From assembly GCF_001509485.1 (NCBI RefSeq), contig NZ_LLZI01000079.1, positions 25,222 to 89,221 of the forward strand: a stretch of DNA of 64,000 bases. The letters are read 5' to 3'. This stretch comes from Streptomyces sp. NRRL F-4489 (GTDB lineage: Bacteria; Actinomycetota; Actinomycetes; Streptomycetales; Streptomycetaceae). Below the pieces are notes generated by a model. The model searched no databases. It had not been told where the DNA came from and saw only the letters and a program-made list of their open reading frames with translations. Position numbers and translations under genes: made by a program. The first letter of the stretch is position 1. Each line of letters begins with the position of its first letter. This document shows, one piece after another, positions 8,482-18,264 of this stretch.

Positions 8482-8856
8482 TCAGACGGCGACCAGGTCG
8501 CAGACGAAGATCAGGGTCTCGTTGGGGGCGATGGTGCCGCCGCCCGCGCCGCGCTCGCCGTAGGCAAGGTGCGGCGGGATGGTCAGCCGGCGCCGGCCGC
8601 CCACCTTCATGCCCGCGACGCCCTTGTCCCAGCCCGGGATGACCTGGCCGGCACCCAGCTGGAACTGGAGCGGCTTGCCGCGGTTCCAGCTCGCGTCGAA
8701 CTCCTCGCCGGTGCTGAAGGAGACGCCGACGTAGTGCACGGAGACCATGTCCCCGGCCTTGGCGACCGGCCCGTCACCCTCCCAGAGGTCCACGATCTCC
8801 AGGTCGGTGGGGACCGGGCCTTCGGGGAAGTCGATTTCGGGCTTGTCGATGCTCAC
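8482..8856 (-). CDS. Cytoplasmic FKBP-type peptidyl-prolyl cis-trans isomerase
   Basis: The 124-residue protein is a single FKBP domain. It contains VSVHYVGVSFSTGEEFDASW, the buried-core segment QLGAGQVIPGWDKGVAGMKV, and RRLTIPPHLAYGERGAGG, with the usual aromatic active-site residues (Y, F, W, Y). It has no signal peptide. The start is the GTG at 8856, preceded by GGAG at seven bases, giving MSIDKPEIDFPEG; an upstream extension of the frame is not needed. A second, lipoprotein FKBP gene lies 68 bases upstream on the same strand, so the cell covers both sides of the membrane from one locus. A strong terminator follows. Confidence 0.93.
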   Translation of the reverse strand: MSIDKPEIDFPEGPVPTDLEIVDLWEGDGPVAKAGDMVSVHYVGVSFSTGEEFDASWNRGKPLQFQLGAGQVIPGWDKGVAGMKVGGRRRLTIPPHLAYGERGAGGGTIAPNETLIFVCDLVAV

Positions 8857-8924
8857 GAATGTGCTCCTACTTGCGGATCTTTTCGATGACCGGGTCAGTC
8901 TCGCAGATCCCGCGGTCCGGCCGG

Positions 8925-9986
8925 TCAGACCGTCCCGACGATGTCGACCACGAAGACCAGCGTGTTCTTGGCCAGCGCGTGCTGCGGGCTGGCGGCGTAG
9001 CCCAGCTTCGGCGGGATCACGATCTCCACCCGGTCGCCGACGTGCTTGCCGACCAGGGCCTGGTCCCAGCCCTGGACGACCTGCCCGGTGCCGATCTGGA
9101 ACGCGGTCGCGCCCCCGTGGTCCCAGGACGAGTCGAACTTCTTGCCGTCCTCCCACTTCACACCGGTGTACTGGGCGATCAGCCCGTCGCCGGCCTTGAC
9201 CTCCGGGCCCTTGCCCTTGATCAGCACCTGCTGCTTGAGGTCGGTGGGCGCCTTCTCGCCCTTGGGGACGGTGATCTGCGCGGCCTTGTCACCCTCCGCC
9301 TTGACCTCCGGCATACCGTCCTCCGGCGCCGCCTGGTCGCCCTCGGCCTTGGCCTTCTTGTCCACCTTCTTGGCGCCGACCACGTCGACGACCCACACCA
9401 GGCCGTCCTCCGGCTTGACGCCCGACTGCGGGTTCAGGCCCTCGCCGATCAGCGCCTTGGCGGTGCCCTCGACCTCGTAGCGGCTGCCGACCTTCTGGCC
9501 GGCCGCGGCGGTCAGCACCTTCGGCGGCAGCATCTGCTGCGTCATCTCGTCGGTGACCTCGGTGACGACCTGGGTACGGGCCGCGCCCGGCTTGGCGCCC
9601 GGCTGCGGCGTCCAGCTGCTGCCGAGGTCCTGGCCCTTCATGGTCTGCGCGGAGAAGTCCAGCCGGACCAGGTCCCCCTTGCTGACGGTCGCGCCCTTGC
9701 CCTCGATCAGGGTCTTGGTGACGGCCTTGTCGGCCGGCTTGGCGTCCTTGGGCACGGAGATCGTGGGCTTGGCGCCGGCACTGCCCGTCACCTTGACCAC
9801 CGCCGCGCCGGAGCCGGAGCCGTCGTCGTTCCCGCACGCGGCGGCGAGGAGCAGCACGGGCACCGCCAGCGCGGCGGCGGCGGCGCGGCGGGTGTGCGTG
9901 GCGAACGGGCGGGGGGAGCGCCCCGCGGGAGAATTCAGCATCTGTCCAACCGGGATCGTGGGGTCGATGGGCACAATGCCCGCCAC
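8925..9986 (-). CDS. Secreted lipoprotein FKBP-type prolyl isomerase with two FKBP-like units
   Basis: An N-terminal signal sequence ends in a lipobox (LLLAAAC, Cys at residue 51 from the GTG start at 9986). An internal ATG at 9941 would give a shorter signal peptide with Cys at 36. The C-terminal domain is a canonical FKBP (GDGLIAQYTGVKWEDGKKFD, then IGTGQVVQGWDQALVGKHVG). The middle contains a diverged repeat (LVRLDFSAQTMKGQDLGSSW) that seems to lack most active-site aromatics, joined by a Lys/Glu/Asp-rich linker. It should act on the outer face of the membrane, helping folding of secreted proteins. It is located between pafA and the cytoplasmic FKBP. Confidence 0.87.
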   Translation of the reverse strand: MAGIVPIDPTIPVGQMLNSPAGRSPRPFATHTRRAAAAALAVPVLLLAAACGNDDGSGSGAAVVKVTGSAGAKPTISVPKDAKPADKAVTKTLIEGKGATVSKGDLVRLDFSAQTMKGQDLGSSWTPQPGAKPGAARTQVVTEVTDEMTQQMLPPKVLTAAAGQKVGSRYEVEGTAKALIGEGLNPQSGVKPEDGLVWVVDVVGAKKVDKKAKAEGDQAAPEDGMPEVKAEGDKAAQITVPKGEKAPTDLKQQVLIKGKGPEVKAGDGLIAQYTGVKWEDGKKFDSSWDHGGATAFQIGTGQVVQGWDQALVGKHVGDRVEIVIPPKLGYAASPQHALAKNTLVFVVDIVGTV

Positions 9987-10121
9987 TCTACGACCTGTCG
10001 CTGTGGCCGCTTCGGCTTAACACAGGGCCCCGCGGCGGCACGGCGATGCGCCGGGAGCATTCACCCTCCCGGCGCACCGCCGCGTTGTCCGCCGCCGCCG
10101 TCTCCGGCCGGCCGCGGGCCG

Positions 10122-11483
10122 TCACATTCCGGCGATCAGCTTCTCCACCCGGTCGTCGACCGAACGGAACGGGTCCTTGCACAGGACCGTCCGCTGGGCC
10201 TGGTCATTGAGCTTGAGGTGCACCCAGTCCACGGTGAAATCGCGGCGCTGCTCCTGGGCGCGGCGGATGAAGTCGCCGCGCAGCCGCGCGCGGGTGGTCT
10301 GCGGCGGGACGGACTTGCCCTCGAAGATCTTCACATCGTTGCAGATCCGTTTCGCCTGCCCCTTGCGTTCGAGGAGGTAGTACAGCCCGCGGCGCCGGTG
10401 GATGTCGTGGTACGCGAGGTCTATCTGGGCCACCCGGGGGTGGGACATGCTGATGTTGTGCTTGGTGCGGTACCGCTCGATGAGCTGATGCTTCATCACC
10501 CAGTCGATTTCGGTGGCGATGCGGTCCAGCTCCTGGTCGCGGACGGCTTCGAGGGTGCGGCCCCACAGCTCCAGGACCCGTTCGACCAGACCCGTGCGGA
10601 TACCGCGGCGGTCGCAGAAGTCCACGGCCTTCTCGTAGTACTCCTGCTGCACCTCCAGGGCGGACGCCTCGCGCCCGCTGGCCAGCCGCACCTTGCGCTG
10701 GCCGGTGGTGTCGTGGCTCACCTCGCGGATCGCGCGGATGGGGTTCTCCAGCGTCAGATCGCGCATGACGGTGCCCGCCTCGATCATCCGCAGCACCAGG
10801 TCGGTGGCCCCGACCTTCAGCATCATCGTGGTCTCCGACATGTTGGAGTCGCCGACGATGACGTGGAGCCGGCGGTAGCGCTCGGCGTCCGCGTGCGGTT
10901 CGTCCCGGGTGTTGATGATCGGGCGGGAGCGGGTGGTCGCCGAGGAGACGCCCTCCCAGATGTGCTCGGCGCGCTGGCTGACGCAGTAGACCGCGCCGCG
11001 CGGCGTCTGGAGCACCTTGCCGGCGCCGCACAGCAGCTGCCGGGTGACCAGGAACGGAATGAGGATGTCCGCGAGCCGGGAGAACTCGCCGTGCCGGGCC
11101 ACGAGATAGTTCTCGTGGCAGCCGTAGGAGTTTCCCGCCGAATCGGTGTTGTTCTTGAAGAGATAGACGTCGCCCGCGATTCCCTCCTCGTGCAGGCGGC
11201 GTTCGGCGTCGACGAGCAGACCTTCGAGAATGCGCTCGCCGGCCTTGTCGTGGGTGACCAGCTCGGTCACGTTGTCGCACTCGGGAGTTGCGTATTCCGG
11301 GTGCGAGCCCACGTCCAAGTACAGGCGGGCGCCGTTCCGCAGGAAGACGTTGCTGCTGCGGCCCCATGACACGACACGGCGGAAGAGGTAGCGCGCCACT
11401 TCGTCAGGCGACAGTCGGCGCTGTCCCCTGAACGTGCACGTGACGCCGTACTCGTTCTCCAGCCCGAAAATGCGGCGGTCCAT
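10122..11483 (-). CDS. pafA: Pup-protein ligase PafA
   Basis: PafA activates the C-terminal glutamate of Pup with ATP and joins it to lysines of target proteins, marking them for the proteasome. The 453-residue product begins [18 protein letters not shown], with the metal/ATP-binding glutamates of the carboxylate-amine ligase fold. It carries [15 protein letters not shown] (Asp57 is the likely catalytic residue), [18 protein letters not shown] and [20 protein letters not shown]. The start is the ATG at 11483. It lies nine bases after the MFS gene and may share its transcript. Its paralogue Dop is at 16478-17989. Confidence 0.97.
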   Translation of the reverse strand: MDRRIFGLENEYGVTCTFRGQRRLSPDEVARYLFRRVVSWGRSSNVFLRNGARLYLDVGSHPEYATPECDNVTELVTHDKAGERILEGLLVDAERRLHEEGIAGDVYLFKNNTDSAGNSYGCHENYLVARHGEFSRLADILIPFLVTRQLLCGAGKVLQTPRGAVYCVSQRAEHIWEGVSSATTRSRPIINTRDEPHADAERYRRLHVIVGDSNMSETTMMLKVGATDLVLRMIEAGTVMRDLTLENPIRAIREVSHDTTGQRKVRLASGREASALEVQQEYYEKAVDFCDRRGIRTGLVERVLELWGRTLEAVRDQELDRIATEIDWVMKHQLIERYRTKHNISMSHPRVAQIDLAYHDIHRRRGLYYLLERKGQAKRICNDVKIFEGKSVPPQTTRARLRGDFIRRAQEQRRDFTVDWVHLKLNDQAQRTVLCKDPFRSVDDRVEKLIAGM

Positions 11484-11492
11484 GACTGAACA

Positions 11493-12764
11493 TTACGCCT
11501 GACGGCCTGCTCTGAAACCGGGTTCGACGGCACCGTTCCGATCATTTTCCGCCCGGACCGGCGCGTCGGCGCAGGACACGGCGGATGGGACCGGATCCCC
11601 GAGGAATCGCTTCGTCGACAAAAGGACCAGCAGCGCGACGATTCCGGAGGCGCCCGCGACGGCGAATCCGGCGCCCGGGCCGCCGCGCTCCAGCACCGGC
11701 CCGGCCACCGAGGCGCCCGCCGCCGAGCCGACCCCGAACGTGGTCACCAGCCAGGAGAACGCCTCGGTCACCGTCCCCGTGGGCGCGTGCCGGTCCACCA
11801 CCACGAACGCGCAGGCCAGCGACGGCGCCAGGAACACCCCGGACAGCCCCGCCAGCGCCGTCATCCCGGCCACCCCGGGCGCCAGGGCCAGCGGCAGGTA
11901 GCCCAGCGCCAGCAGCGCCACCAGCAGCCGCAGCCTCCCCTCCGGGCGGCCCGGCCACTGCCGGGCCCCGTAGACCAGCCCGCCGGCCAGCGCGCCCGCG
12001 CCGAGCGCGGAGAGCAGATAGCTGGAGACCATCCCGCCGCCGTGCCGGTCGGCGTACGCGACCGCGGCCACCGCGATCGACCCCAGCGCCAGCCCGACGA
12101 AGAAGAACGCGCCGATCAGCACCAGCATCCCGGCCGAGCGCAGCGCGCCCAGCCAGTGCGCCTCGCGGGGCGCGCTGCGCCACTGCCGGGACGGCGCGGA
12201 GACCACGACGGAGAGCGCGCCGAGCACCCCGATGGCGTTGATCACCAGCAGCGCCGCACCGGCCGACCACAGCTCCACGCAGAGGGTGACCAGCAACGGG
12301 CCGAGGGCGAACAGGATTTCCTGCGCCACCGCGTCCAGCGCGTACGCGGCGTGCACCCGGTCGGCCCGCTGGAGCACCCCCGGCCACAGCGCCCGCAGCC
12401 CGCCTTCCAGCGGCGGGGTGAAGAAGCCGGCGAGCACCATGGCCGCGCAGGCGGGCCACAGCGGCCGCACCCCGACGGCGGCCAGCAGCGCCATGCCGAG
12501 CGCGGAGAGCACCGAGGCGGGCAGCATCACCCGGGGCTGGCCGTAGAGGTCCACGGCCCGGCCGAGCAGCGGCTGGCCGAGGGCGTTGCAGACCGCGTAG
12601 ACCGCGGAGAGCGCGCCGGCCAGCGCGTAGCTGCCGCCCTGGGCCCGGACGAAGAGCACCACGGCGAGCGCCGCGGTGGCGTTCGGCAGCCGCCCGACCA
12701 GGGTCCCGGCCAGCAGCCGGGCGGCATACCGGGTGGAGAGCAATTCCGCATATCCCGCGGCCAC
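11493..12764 (-). CDS. Major facilitator superfamily transporter
   Basis: The 423-residue product has about twelve hydrophobic segments. Early segments carry MFS-type motifs (AGTLVGRLPNATAALAVVLF, then GQPLLGRAVDLYGQPRVML), and a glycine/alanine-rich later half includes AGASVAGPVLERGGPG. The layout resembles the efflux permeases often found beside pafA in Streptomyces; the substrate is unknown. The GTG start has AAAGGGG upstream. The gene is divergent from a LacI-type regulator across 121 bases containing an inverted repeat, so control by that regulator is likely. pafA starts nine bases downstream. Confidence 0.87.
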   Translation of the reverse strand: MAAGYAELLSTRYAARLLAGTLVGRLPNATAALAVVLFVRAQGGSYALAGALSAVYAVCNALGQPLLGRAVDLYGQPRVMLPASVLSALGMALLAAVGVRPLWPACAAMVLAGFFTPPLEGGLRALWPGVLQRADRVHAAYALDAVAQEILFALGPLLVTLCVELWSAGAALLVINAIGVLGALSVVVSAPSRQWRSAPREAHWLGALRSAGMLVLIGAFFFVGLALGSIAVAAVAYADRHGGGMVSSYLLSALGAGALAGGLVYGARQWPGRPEGRLRLLVALLALGYLPLALAPGVAGMTALAGLSGVFLAPSLACAFVVVDRHAPTGTVTEAFSWLVTTFGVGSAAGASVAGPVLERGGPGAGFAVAGASGIVALLVLLSTKRFLGDPVPSAVSCADAPVRAENDRNGAVEPGFRAGRQA

Positions 12765-12801
12765 GCCTGCCCCTTTCCGTCCGGATCCACGCCGGACGTG
12801 T

Positions 12802-12828
12802 TACGTATAACGTCTGGGGTCATACGTA
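12802..12828. promoter_or_regulatory. Candidate LacI-family operator between the MFS and regulator genes
   Basis: TACGTAT at 12802-12808 and ATACGTA at 12822-12828 form a perfect inverted repeat with a 13-base spacer. It lies in the divergent intergenic region, 38 bases from the MFS start and 58 from the regulator start. An overlapping GTTA-N4-TAAC occurs at 12800-12811. The AT-content stands out from the surroundings. Confidence 0.5.
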
Positions 12829-12885
12829 CCATGGCGGCAGCCGCGGGTCCACCCCGCGGACCGTGCGCAAGGAGAGACGCCCCCG

Positions 12886-13938
12886 GTGACCAGCCATGAG
12901 GCCACGACGCCCGCCCGCGCCACCAGCCGCGATGTCGCCCGCGCCGCCGGCGTCTCGCAGGCCGCGGTCTCGCTGGTCCTGGGCGGCAAATGGCGCGGCC
13001 GGGTCTCCCCCGCCAAGGCCGAGGCGGTCCGGACCGCCGCCCGCGAGCTGGGCTACCGCCCCAATCTCGCCGCGCGCAGCCTGCGCACCGGCCGCACCCG
13101 CACCGCACTGCTCGTGGTGCCCGCGCTGACCAGCGAGTTCTTCGCCCGGGTGTACACCGGCGCGACGCGGATCGCCGCCGACCACGACTTCGGCGTGGTC
13201 CTCTACCCCTCCCCCGAGGGCACCGGCCCGGCCCGCGACCCGTTCGCCTCCGCCTCCGCGGCGCTGGACGGCGTCATCGCCTCCTCGATGGCGGCCGGCG
13301 CGCTCACCGCGCTGCGCGCCGCCGGACTGCCGCTGGTGATGCTGGACAGCGACCCCGGCGACCCCACCGCCTCGGCCGCCGTCAACCTCGACATCGCCGA
13401 CGGCGTACGGCAGTTGGCGGCCCATCTCACCGGCCTCGGCCACCGCCGGATCGCCCACCTCGCGGCCGATGTCGACTCCTGGACGTTCGCCGTCCGGGCC
13501 CGGGCGCTGCGCGCGGCGCTGGCCGGCGTGCCCGGCGCCGAACTGCGCCGCCACCCCGCCGCGCTGAGCGTCGAGGCCGGGCTGCGCGCCGCGCACACCG
13601 CGCTGACCGCGCCCGGCCCGCGCCCCACCGCGCTGCTCTGCGACGACGACCTCGTGGCCGCCGGGGCGTGCAAGGCGGTCCGCCGCCTGGGCCTGCGGAT
13701 CCCCGAGGACGTCTCGGTCACCGGCTTCGACGACCTGGCCCTGGCGGTCGCGGTCGAGCCGGAGCTGACGACCGTACGGCTGCCGGCCGAGGAGTTCGGC
13801 GCGGCCGGGATGCGGGCGCTGCTGGCCGTCCTGGACGGCACCCCGGCCGACGCCCCGACGCTCCCCGTCACGCTCGTCCCGCGCGGCTCCACGGCCCCGC
13901 CGCCGGACCCCAACGCCGCGCGCCCCGGCGGGCGTTGA
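12886..13938 (+). CDS. LacI/GalR-family transcriptional regulator
   Basis: The 350-residue protein starts at a GTG with AGGAGAG ten bases upstream. The helix-turn-helix is at about residues 13-33 (TSRDVARAAGVSQAAVSLVL). The hinge follows (VRTAARELGYRPNLAARSL), then a periplasmic-binding-protein-like effector domain with FFARVYTGATRIAADHDF and the C-terminal VTGFDDLALAVAVEPELTTV. It probably represses the divergent MFS gene and itself in response to a small ligand. The stem of a hairpin begins inside its 3' end. Confidence 0.92.
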   Translation: MTSHEATTPARATSRDVARAAGVSQAAVSLVLGGKWRGRVSPAKAEAVRTAARELGYRPNLAARSLRTGRTRTALLVVPALTSEFFARVYTGATRIAADHDFGVVLYPSPEGTGPARDPFASASAALDGVIASSMAAGALTALRAAGLPLVMLDSDPGDPTASAAVNLDIADGVRQLAAHLTGLGHRRIAHLAADVDSWTFAVRARALRAALAGVPGAELRRHPAALSVEAGLRAAHTALTAPGPRPTALLCDDDLVAAGACKAVRRLGLRIPEDVSVTGFDDLALAVAVEPELTTVRLPAEEFGAAGMRALLAVLDGTPADAPTLPVTLVPRGSTAPPPDPNAARPGGR

Positions 13939-13952
13939 CCCACCGGGGCGCG
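13919..13952. terminator. Hairpin spanning the regulator stop codon, convergent with prcA
   Basis: CGCGCCCCGG at 13919-13928 pairs perfectly with CCGGGGCGCG at 13943-13952. The 14-base loop contains the TGA of the LacI-type gene. It lies between the two convergent genes and can serve both strands. Confidence 0.6.
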
Positions 13953-13999
13953 CGGTCCGGGCGGCCGGCCCGGAAGCGGTGTACGGCGCCGCGCGGCGC

Positions 14000-14866
14000 T
14001 CAGTCCTCGGCGCCGGGGCTCTCCGGGCCCGCGTCGGCGTCCTTGCCGGAACCCTTCGCCGAGTCCTTCCCACCGGCCTTGCCGGTCTCCTCGCCGCTCG
14101 CGGACGCGCCGCCCGAGGACTCCCCCGCGCCCTCCCCGGACTCGCCGTCCGCCTTTCCGTCAGCGGCCCGCTCATCCAGCAGCCGGGACAGCTGCCGCCC
14201 CAGGATCCGCTTGAACTTCCGCTTCTGCGGCCGCGTCCGGTCCAGCACCGCGACCTCGAGGTGCTCGGCGGTCAGCGTGCGCTCGCCGCCGTTGGTGTCC
14301 CGGGAGAGCGACTCCACCGCCAGCCGCAGCGCCTCGGCCAGCGTCATACCGTCCCGGTGGCGCTGGTCCAGATAGCTGCTGATCTGGTCGGCGTTGCCGC
14401 CCACCGCGACCGAGCCGTGCTCGTCCACGATGGAGCCGTCGTGCGGCAGCCGGTAGATCTGGTCGTCCTCGGGGCCGGTGCCCACCTCGGCGACGATCAG
14501 CTCGACCTCGTAGGGCTTCTCGGCCGCGCTGGAGAAGATGGTGCCGAGCGTCTGGGCGTAGACGTTGGCCAGCCCGCGGGCGGTCACGTCCTCGCGGTCG
14601 TAGGTGTAGCCGCGCAGATCGGCGTAGCGCACGCCGCCGATGCGCAGATTCTCGAACTCGTTGTACTTGCCGACCGCCGCGAAGGCGATCCGGTCGTAGA
14701 TCTCGCTGACCTTGTGCAGGGCGCGGGAGGGATTCTCGGCGACGAAGAGCACGCCGTCGGTGTATTGCAGCACCACGACGCTGCGGCCGCGCGCGATGCC
14801 CTTGCGGGCGTACTCGGCGCGGTCGGCCATGGCCTGCTGGGGTGAGACATAGAACGGCGTCGACAC
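14000..14866 (-). CDS. prcA: 20S proteasome alpha subunit PrcA
   Basis: PrcA forms the outer heptameric rings of the 20S core and gates entry to the chamber. The 288-residue protein starts at a [23 protein letters not shown], then [20 protein letters not shown], typical of the actinobacterial alpha subunit. The body contains [20 protein letters not shown] and [18 protein letters not shown]. After [16 protein letters not shown] there is a tail of about 50 residues rich in Gly, Ser, Glu and Lys, probably disordered; the recalled S. coelicolor subunit is shorter. It follows prcB by 69 bases on the same strand. Confidence 0.96.
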   Translation of the reverse strand: MSTPFYVSPQQAMADRAEYARKGIARGRSVVVLQYTDGVLFVAENPSRALHKVSEIYDRIAFAAVGKYNEFENLRIGGVRYADLRGYTYDREDVTARGLANVYAQTLGTIFSSAAEKPYEVELIVAEVGTGPEDDQIYRLPHDGSIVDEHGSVAVGGNADQISSYLDQRHRDGMTLAEALRLAVESLSRDTNGGERTLTAEHLEVAVLDRTRPQKRKFKRILGRQLSRLLDERAADGKADGESGEGAGESSGGASASGEETGKAGGKDSAKGSGKDADAGPESPGAED

Positions 14867-14935
14867 CGGCTATCCGTCCCTTCCTGTCAAAAGCTCTCTC
14901 GCTGTCGGGGGGCGCACCGCGGAACTTCCGTCCCG

Positions 14936-15781
14936 TCAGAGCAGCGCGGCGCGCGGGCCGTCGGGCTGGTCGAGGCGGCGCTCGTGCACGGCGCGGGCGA
15001 TCTCGGAGACCTCGGCCTCGGTCAGCTTCCGGAAGCCCTCTTCGGTGATCACCGTGACGATGGGGTAGATCCGCCGCGCCATGTCCGGGCCGCCGGTCGC
15101 CGAGTCGTCGTCGGCGGCGTCGTAGAGCGCCTGGACGACGGCGGTGGCGGCCTGATGCTCCGTGAAGTCCTCCCGGAAGAGCTTCTTCAGGGCGCTGCGC
15201 GCGAAGACCGAGCCGGAGCCGGTGGCCGCGAAGCCGTGCTCCTCCGACCGGCCGCCGGTGACGTCGTACGAGAAGATCCGGCCCTTCTCGCGGTCGACGT
15301 CGTAGCCGGCGAAGAGCGGGACCACGGCGAGGCCCTGCATGGCCATGCCGAGGTTGCCGCGGATCATCGTGGAGAGGCGGTTCGCCTTGCCCTCCAGGGA
15401 GAGTTGGGCCCCCTCGACCTTCTCGAAGTGCTCCAGCTCCAGCTGGAACAGCTTGACCATCTCCACCGCGAGGCCGGCGGTGCCCGCGATGCCCACCGCG
15501 GAGTACTCGTCGGCCGGGAAGACCTTCTCGATGTCGCGCTGGGCGATGACGTTGCCCATCGTGGCCCGGCGGTCGCCGGCGAGCACCACACCGCCGGGGA
15601 AGGAGGCCGCCACGATGGTGGTGCCGTGCGGCGCCTCGATGGCCCCCTGCACCGGCGGCAGCGGGCGGTTGCCCGGCAGCAGCTCGGGCGCGTGCGACCC
15701 GAGGAAATCCATGAACGACGAGGAGCCAGGCGTCAGGAAGGCAGCTGGCAGACGCCCGGTGCTTCGAGTGTTGGCTTCCAC
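14936..15781 (-). CDS. prcB: 20S proteasome beta subunit PrcB (self-processing, N-terminal Thr)
   Basis: PrcB is the catalytic subunit. With the GTG start at 15781 (GGAAGGA five bases upstream) it has 281 residues. The first 53 are a propeptide ending PHG, cut to expose Thr54 in [20 protein letters not shown]. The threonine protease residues Thr54, the Asp of AGDRRAT and the following Lys region (IEKVFPAD) are in place. The tail ends [12 protein letters not shown]. The open frame extends far upstream, but the ribosome site and the family length fix this start. It is transcribed ahead of prcA. Confidence 0.96.
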   Translation of the reverse strand: MEANTRSTGRLPAAFLTPGSSSFMDFLGSHAPELLPGNRPLPPVQGAIEAPHGTTIVAASFPGGVVLAGDRRATMGNVIAQRDIEKVFPADEYSAVGIAGTAGLAVEMVKLFQLELEHFEKVEGAQLSLEGKANRLSTMIRGNLGMAMQGLAVVPLFAGYDVDREKGRIFSYDVTGGRSEEHGFAATGSGSVFARSALKKLFREDFTEHQAATAVVQALYDAADDDSATGGPDMARRIYPIVTVITEEGFRKLTEAEVSEIARAVHERRLDQPDGPRAALL

Positions 15782-16055
15782 ACGTTTCCTTCCGGATACT
15801 CGGCCGCCCGCCCGATTGAGGTCGTCCGGCCGATCCTTGAATTGGCCCAGGGCTGCGGCGCAGCCGGAGCGGAGTACGCCTCGGACCCTACCCGCCCCGG
15901 AGGCGTGATCCACATGCCGGGACCCGGCAGCGCGCACCGGCGTGCGGCCGGGCGCCGGGGCGCGGCGCACCGGCCGGGCGCGGGCGTGCGGAACTCCGCT
16001 GCGGACCGCACCCCGCGCCCGGCCGGCCGGCGTCAGGCAGACGCCCCCTGCGCGC

Positions 16056-16274
16056 TTACTGCCCGCCCTTTTGGACAAAGGACCGGACGAAATCCTCGGC
16101 GTTCTCCTCAAGGACGTCGTCGATTTCGTCCAGGACGGAATCCACGTCGTCGGACAGCTTCTCCTGCCGCTCCTTGAGGTCCTCCGAGACCTGCGCGTCC
16201 TGTGCCTGCTCCTCGACCTCTTCGGTGGACCGGGTGGCCCGCTGCTGTCCGCCGCCGCTGTCCTTGGTCGCCAT
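16056..16274 (-). CDS. pup: Prokaryotic ubiquitin-like protein Pup
   Basis: Pup is a 72-residue, mostly disordered protein. The ATG at 16274 gives [20 protein letters not shown]. The central coiled-coil segment that binds the ATPase follows ([20 protein letters not shown]), and the protein ends [11 protein letters not shown]. The final residue is Gln, not Glu, so Dop must deamidate it before PafA can ligate it; dop lies 203 bases upstream on the same strand. The 274 bases between pup and prcB contain no convincing gene. Confidence 0.97.
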   Translation of the reverse strand: MATKDSGGGQQRATRSTEEVEEQAQDAQVSEDLKERQEKLSDDVDSVLDEIDDVLEENAEDFVRSFVQKGGQ

Positions 16275-16477
16275 ATCCCTCACCCCGCTCGGTTTGCCCC
16301 GCTCGATGTGACCTTGCTCGATGTGACCTTCAAGATCCGACCCTACAAGCAGGGTCCGACATCGGCCCCGCACTTCCTGTAACGCCCGGGAGTCACCTCG
16401 ATGATTCCCGCGGCGGGCCCGTTTCAGCCGTCCGCCGGCCGCCGATCATGGCGGATCCGGCGGGCGCCTGCCCTCCC

Positions 16478-17989
16478 TCACCGCCCGGACAGCGTCCTGA
16501 CCAGCTCTTCCGCCGTACGGCAGCGGTCCAGCAGCTCCTTGACGTGCTTCCGGGTCCCGCGCAGTGGCTCCAGCGTGGGCACCCGTTGCAGAGAGTCACG
16601 GCCCGGGAGGTCGAAGATGACCGAGTCCCAGGAGGCGGCGGCCACGTCGTCGGCGTACTGCTCCAGGCAGCGGCCGCGGAAGTAGGCCCTGGTGTCCTCC
16701 GGGGGCTTCAGCTCGGCCTCCTCCACCGCCGCCTCGTCCAGCAGCCGCTTCATCTTGCCGCGGGCCACCAGGCGGTTGTACAGGCCCTTCTCGGGGCGTA
16801 CGTCGGCGTACTGGAGGTCGATGAGGTGCAGCCGGGCGGCGTCCCAGTCCAGGCCGTCCCGGCGGCGGTAGCCCTCCATCAGCTCGCGCTTGGCGACCCA
16901 GTCCAGCTCGCCGGACAGGCTCATCGGATCGTTCTCCAGCCGCCCGAGCACGTCCTCCCAGCGGGTGAGCACGTCCCGGGTCTGCTCGTCCGCGTCCGCG
17001 CCGTAGCGGTCCTCCACGTACTTCCGGGCCAGCTCGAAATACTCCATCTGGAGCTGGACCGCGGTCAGTGTCCGGCCGCTGCGGAGCGTGATCAGATGCT
17101 GGAGCGATGGGTCGTGGGAGACCTGGTGGAGGGTGCGGACGGGCTGGTCGACGGCGAGGTCGACGGCGATGAAACCGTCCTCGATCATCGACAGCACCAG
17201 CGCGGTGGTGCCCAGCTTGAGGTACGTCGAGAGCTCGGAGAGGTTGGCGTCGCCGATGATCACATGGAGCCGGCGGTACTTTTCGGCGTCCGCGTGCGGT
17301 TCGTCGCGGGTGTTGATGATGGGCCGTTTGAGCGTCGTCTCCAGGCCGACCTCCACCTCGAAGTAGTCGGCGCGCTGGCTGAGCTGGAAGCCGTGCTCGT
17401 TGCCGTCCTGGCCGATGCCGACCCGTCCGGCGCCGGTGACCACCTGCCGGGAGACGAAGAACGGCGTCAGATGGCGCACGATGTCCGAGAACGGGGTCTC
17501 CCGCTTCATCAGGTAGTTCTCGTGCGTCCCGTAGGAGGCGCCCTTGTTGTCGGTGTTGTTCTTGTAGAGGTGGATCGGCTGGGCGCCGGGGACCTGGGCC
17601 GCGCGCTCGGCGGCCTCGGCCATGATCCGCTCGCCGGCCTTGTCCCAGAGGACGGCGTCCCGCGGATTGGTGACCTCCGGGGCGCTGTACTCGGGGTGCG
17701 CGTGGTCGACGTAGAGCCTGGCGCCGTTGGTGAGGATGACATTGGCCAGGCCGATGTCCTCGTCCGTGAGCTGGCTGGAGTCGGCGGCCTCGCGGGCGAG
17801 GTCGAAGCCGCGGGCGTCCCGCAGCGGATTCTCCTCCTCGAAGTCCCAGCGGGCACGTCGTGCCCGGTGCATCGCGGCCGCGTAGGCGTTGACGACCTGG
17901 GACGAGGTGAGCATGGCATTGGCGTTCGGGTGGCCGGGGACGGAGATGCCGTACTCCGTCTCGATTCCCATTACTCGCCGTACGGTCAT
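16478..17989 (-). CDS. dop: Pup deamidase/depupylase Dop
   Basis: Dop converts the C-terminal Gln of Pup to Glu and removes Pup from tagged proteins. The 503-residue protein is a PafA paralogue. It begins [19 protein letters not shown], with the ATP/metal glutamates, and carries [14 protein letters not shown] (Asp is the likely nucleophile), [18 protein letters not shown] and [20 protein letters not shown]. An insertion after [18 protein letters not shown], the Dop loop, separates it from PafA. The gene order arc-dop-pup matches other actinobacteria. Confidence 0.97.
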   Translation of the reverse strand: MTVRRVMGIETEYGISVPGHPNANAMLTSSQVVNAYAAAMHRARRARWDFEEENPLRDARGFDLAREAADSSQLTDEDIGLANVILTNGARLYVDHAHPEYSAPEVTNPRDAVLWDKAGERIMAEAAERAAQVPGAQPIHLYKNNTDNKGASYGTHENYLMKRETPFSDIVRHLTPFFVSRQVVTGAGRVGIGQDGNEHGFQLSQRADYFEVEVGLETTLKRPIINTRDEPHADAEKYRRLHVIIGDANLSELSTYLKLGTTALVLSMIEDGFIAVDLAVDQPVRTLHQVSHDPSLQHLITLRSGRTLTAVQLQMEYFELARKYVEDRYGADADEQTRDVLTRWEDVLGRLENDPMSLSGELDWVAKRELMEGYRRRDGLDWDAARLHLIDLQYADVRPEKGLYNRLVARGKMKRLLDEAAVEEAELKPPEDTRAYFRGRCLEQYADDVAAASWDSVIFDLPGRDSLQRVPTLEPLRGTRKHVKELLDRCRTAEELVRTLSGR

Positions 17990-18216
17990 GCGGCCCTCCT
18001 TGCCCGGCGGCGCCCCCGGATGGGGCAGGCGCTCGAAAACCGCTGCGCTTCCGGTCCGTGTGCGTTCCCCGCGTCCGCACAGCGAGACGCAGCGGTACCG
18101 AAGAGCCTAGAACGCCTTTGCGGCGCTGGGGAGATCATTACAGTCATTGCTCCAGTCCGGTTTTCCCTGGTCCGTCGCCGGACCGCCGGGCGGTCCGCGC
18201 GCCCCCTGGAAAAGCG

Positions 18217-18256
18217 TCCGGCTGCGGACGCCCCGTGCAGGACATCCGCAGCCGGA
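18217..18256 (-). terminator. Hairpin terminator after arc
   Basis: TCCGGCTGCGGA at 18217-18228 pairs perfectly with its complement at 18245-18256 around a 16-base loop. It begins nine bases past the arc stop codon on the minus strand. It would separate the ATPase transcript from dop. Confidence 0.7.
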
Positions 18257-18264
18257 GAGCGGTG

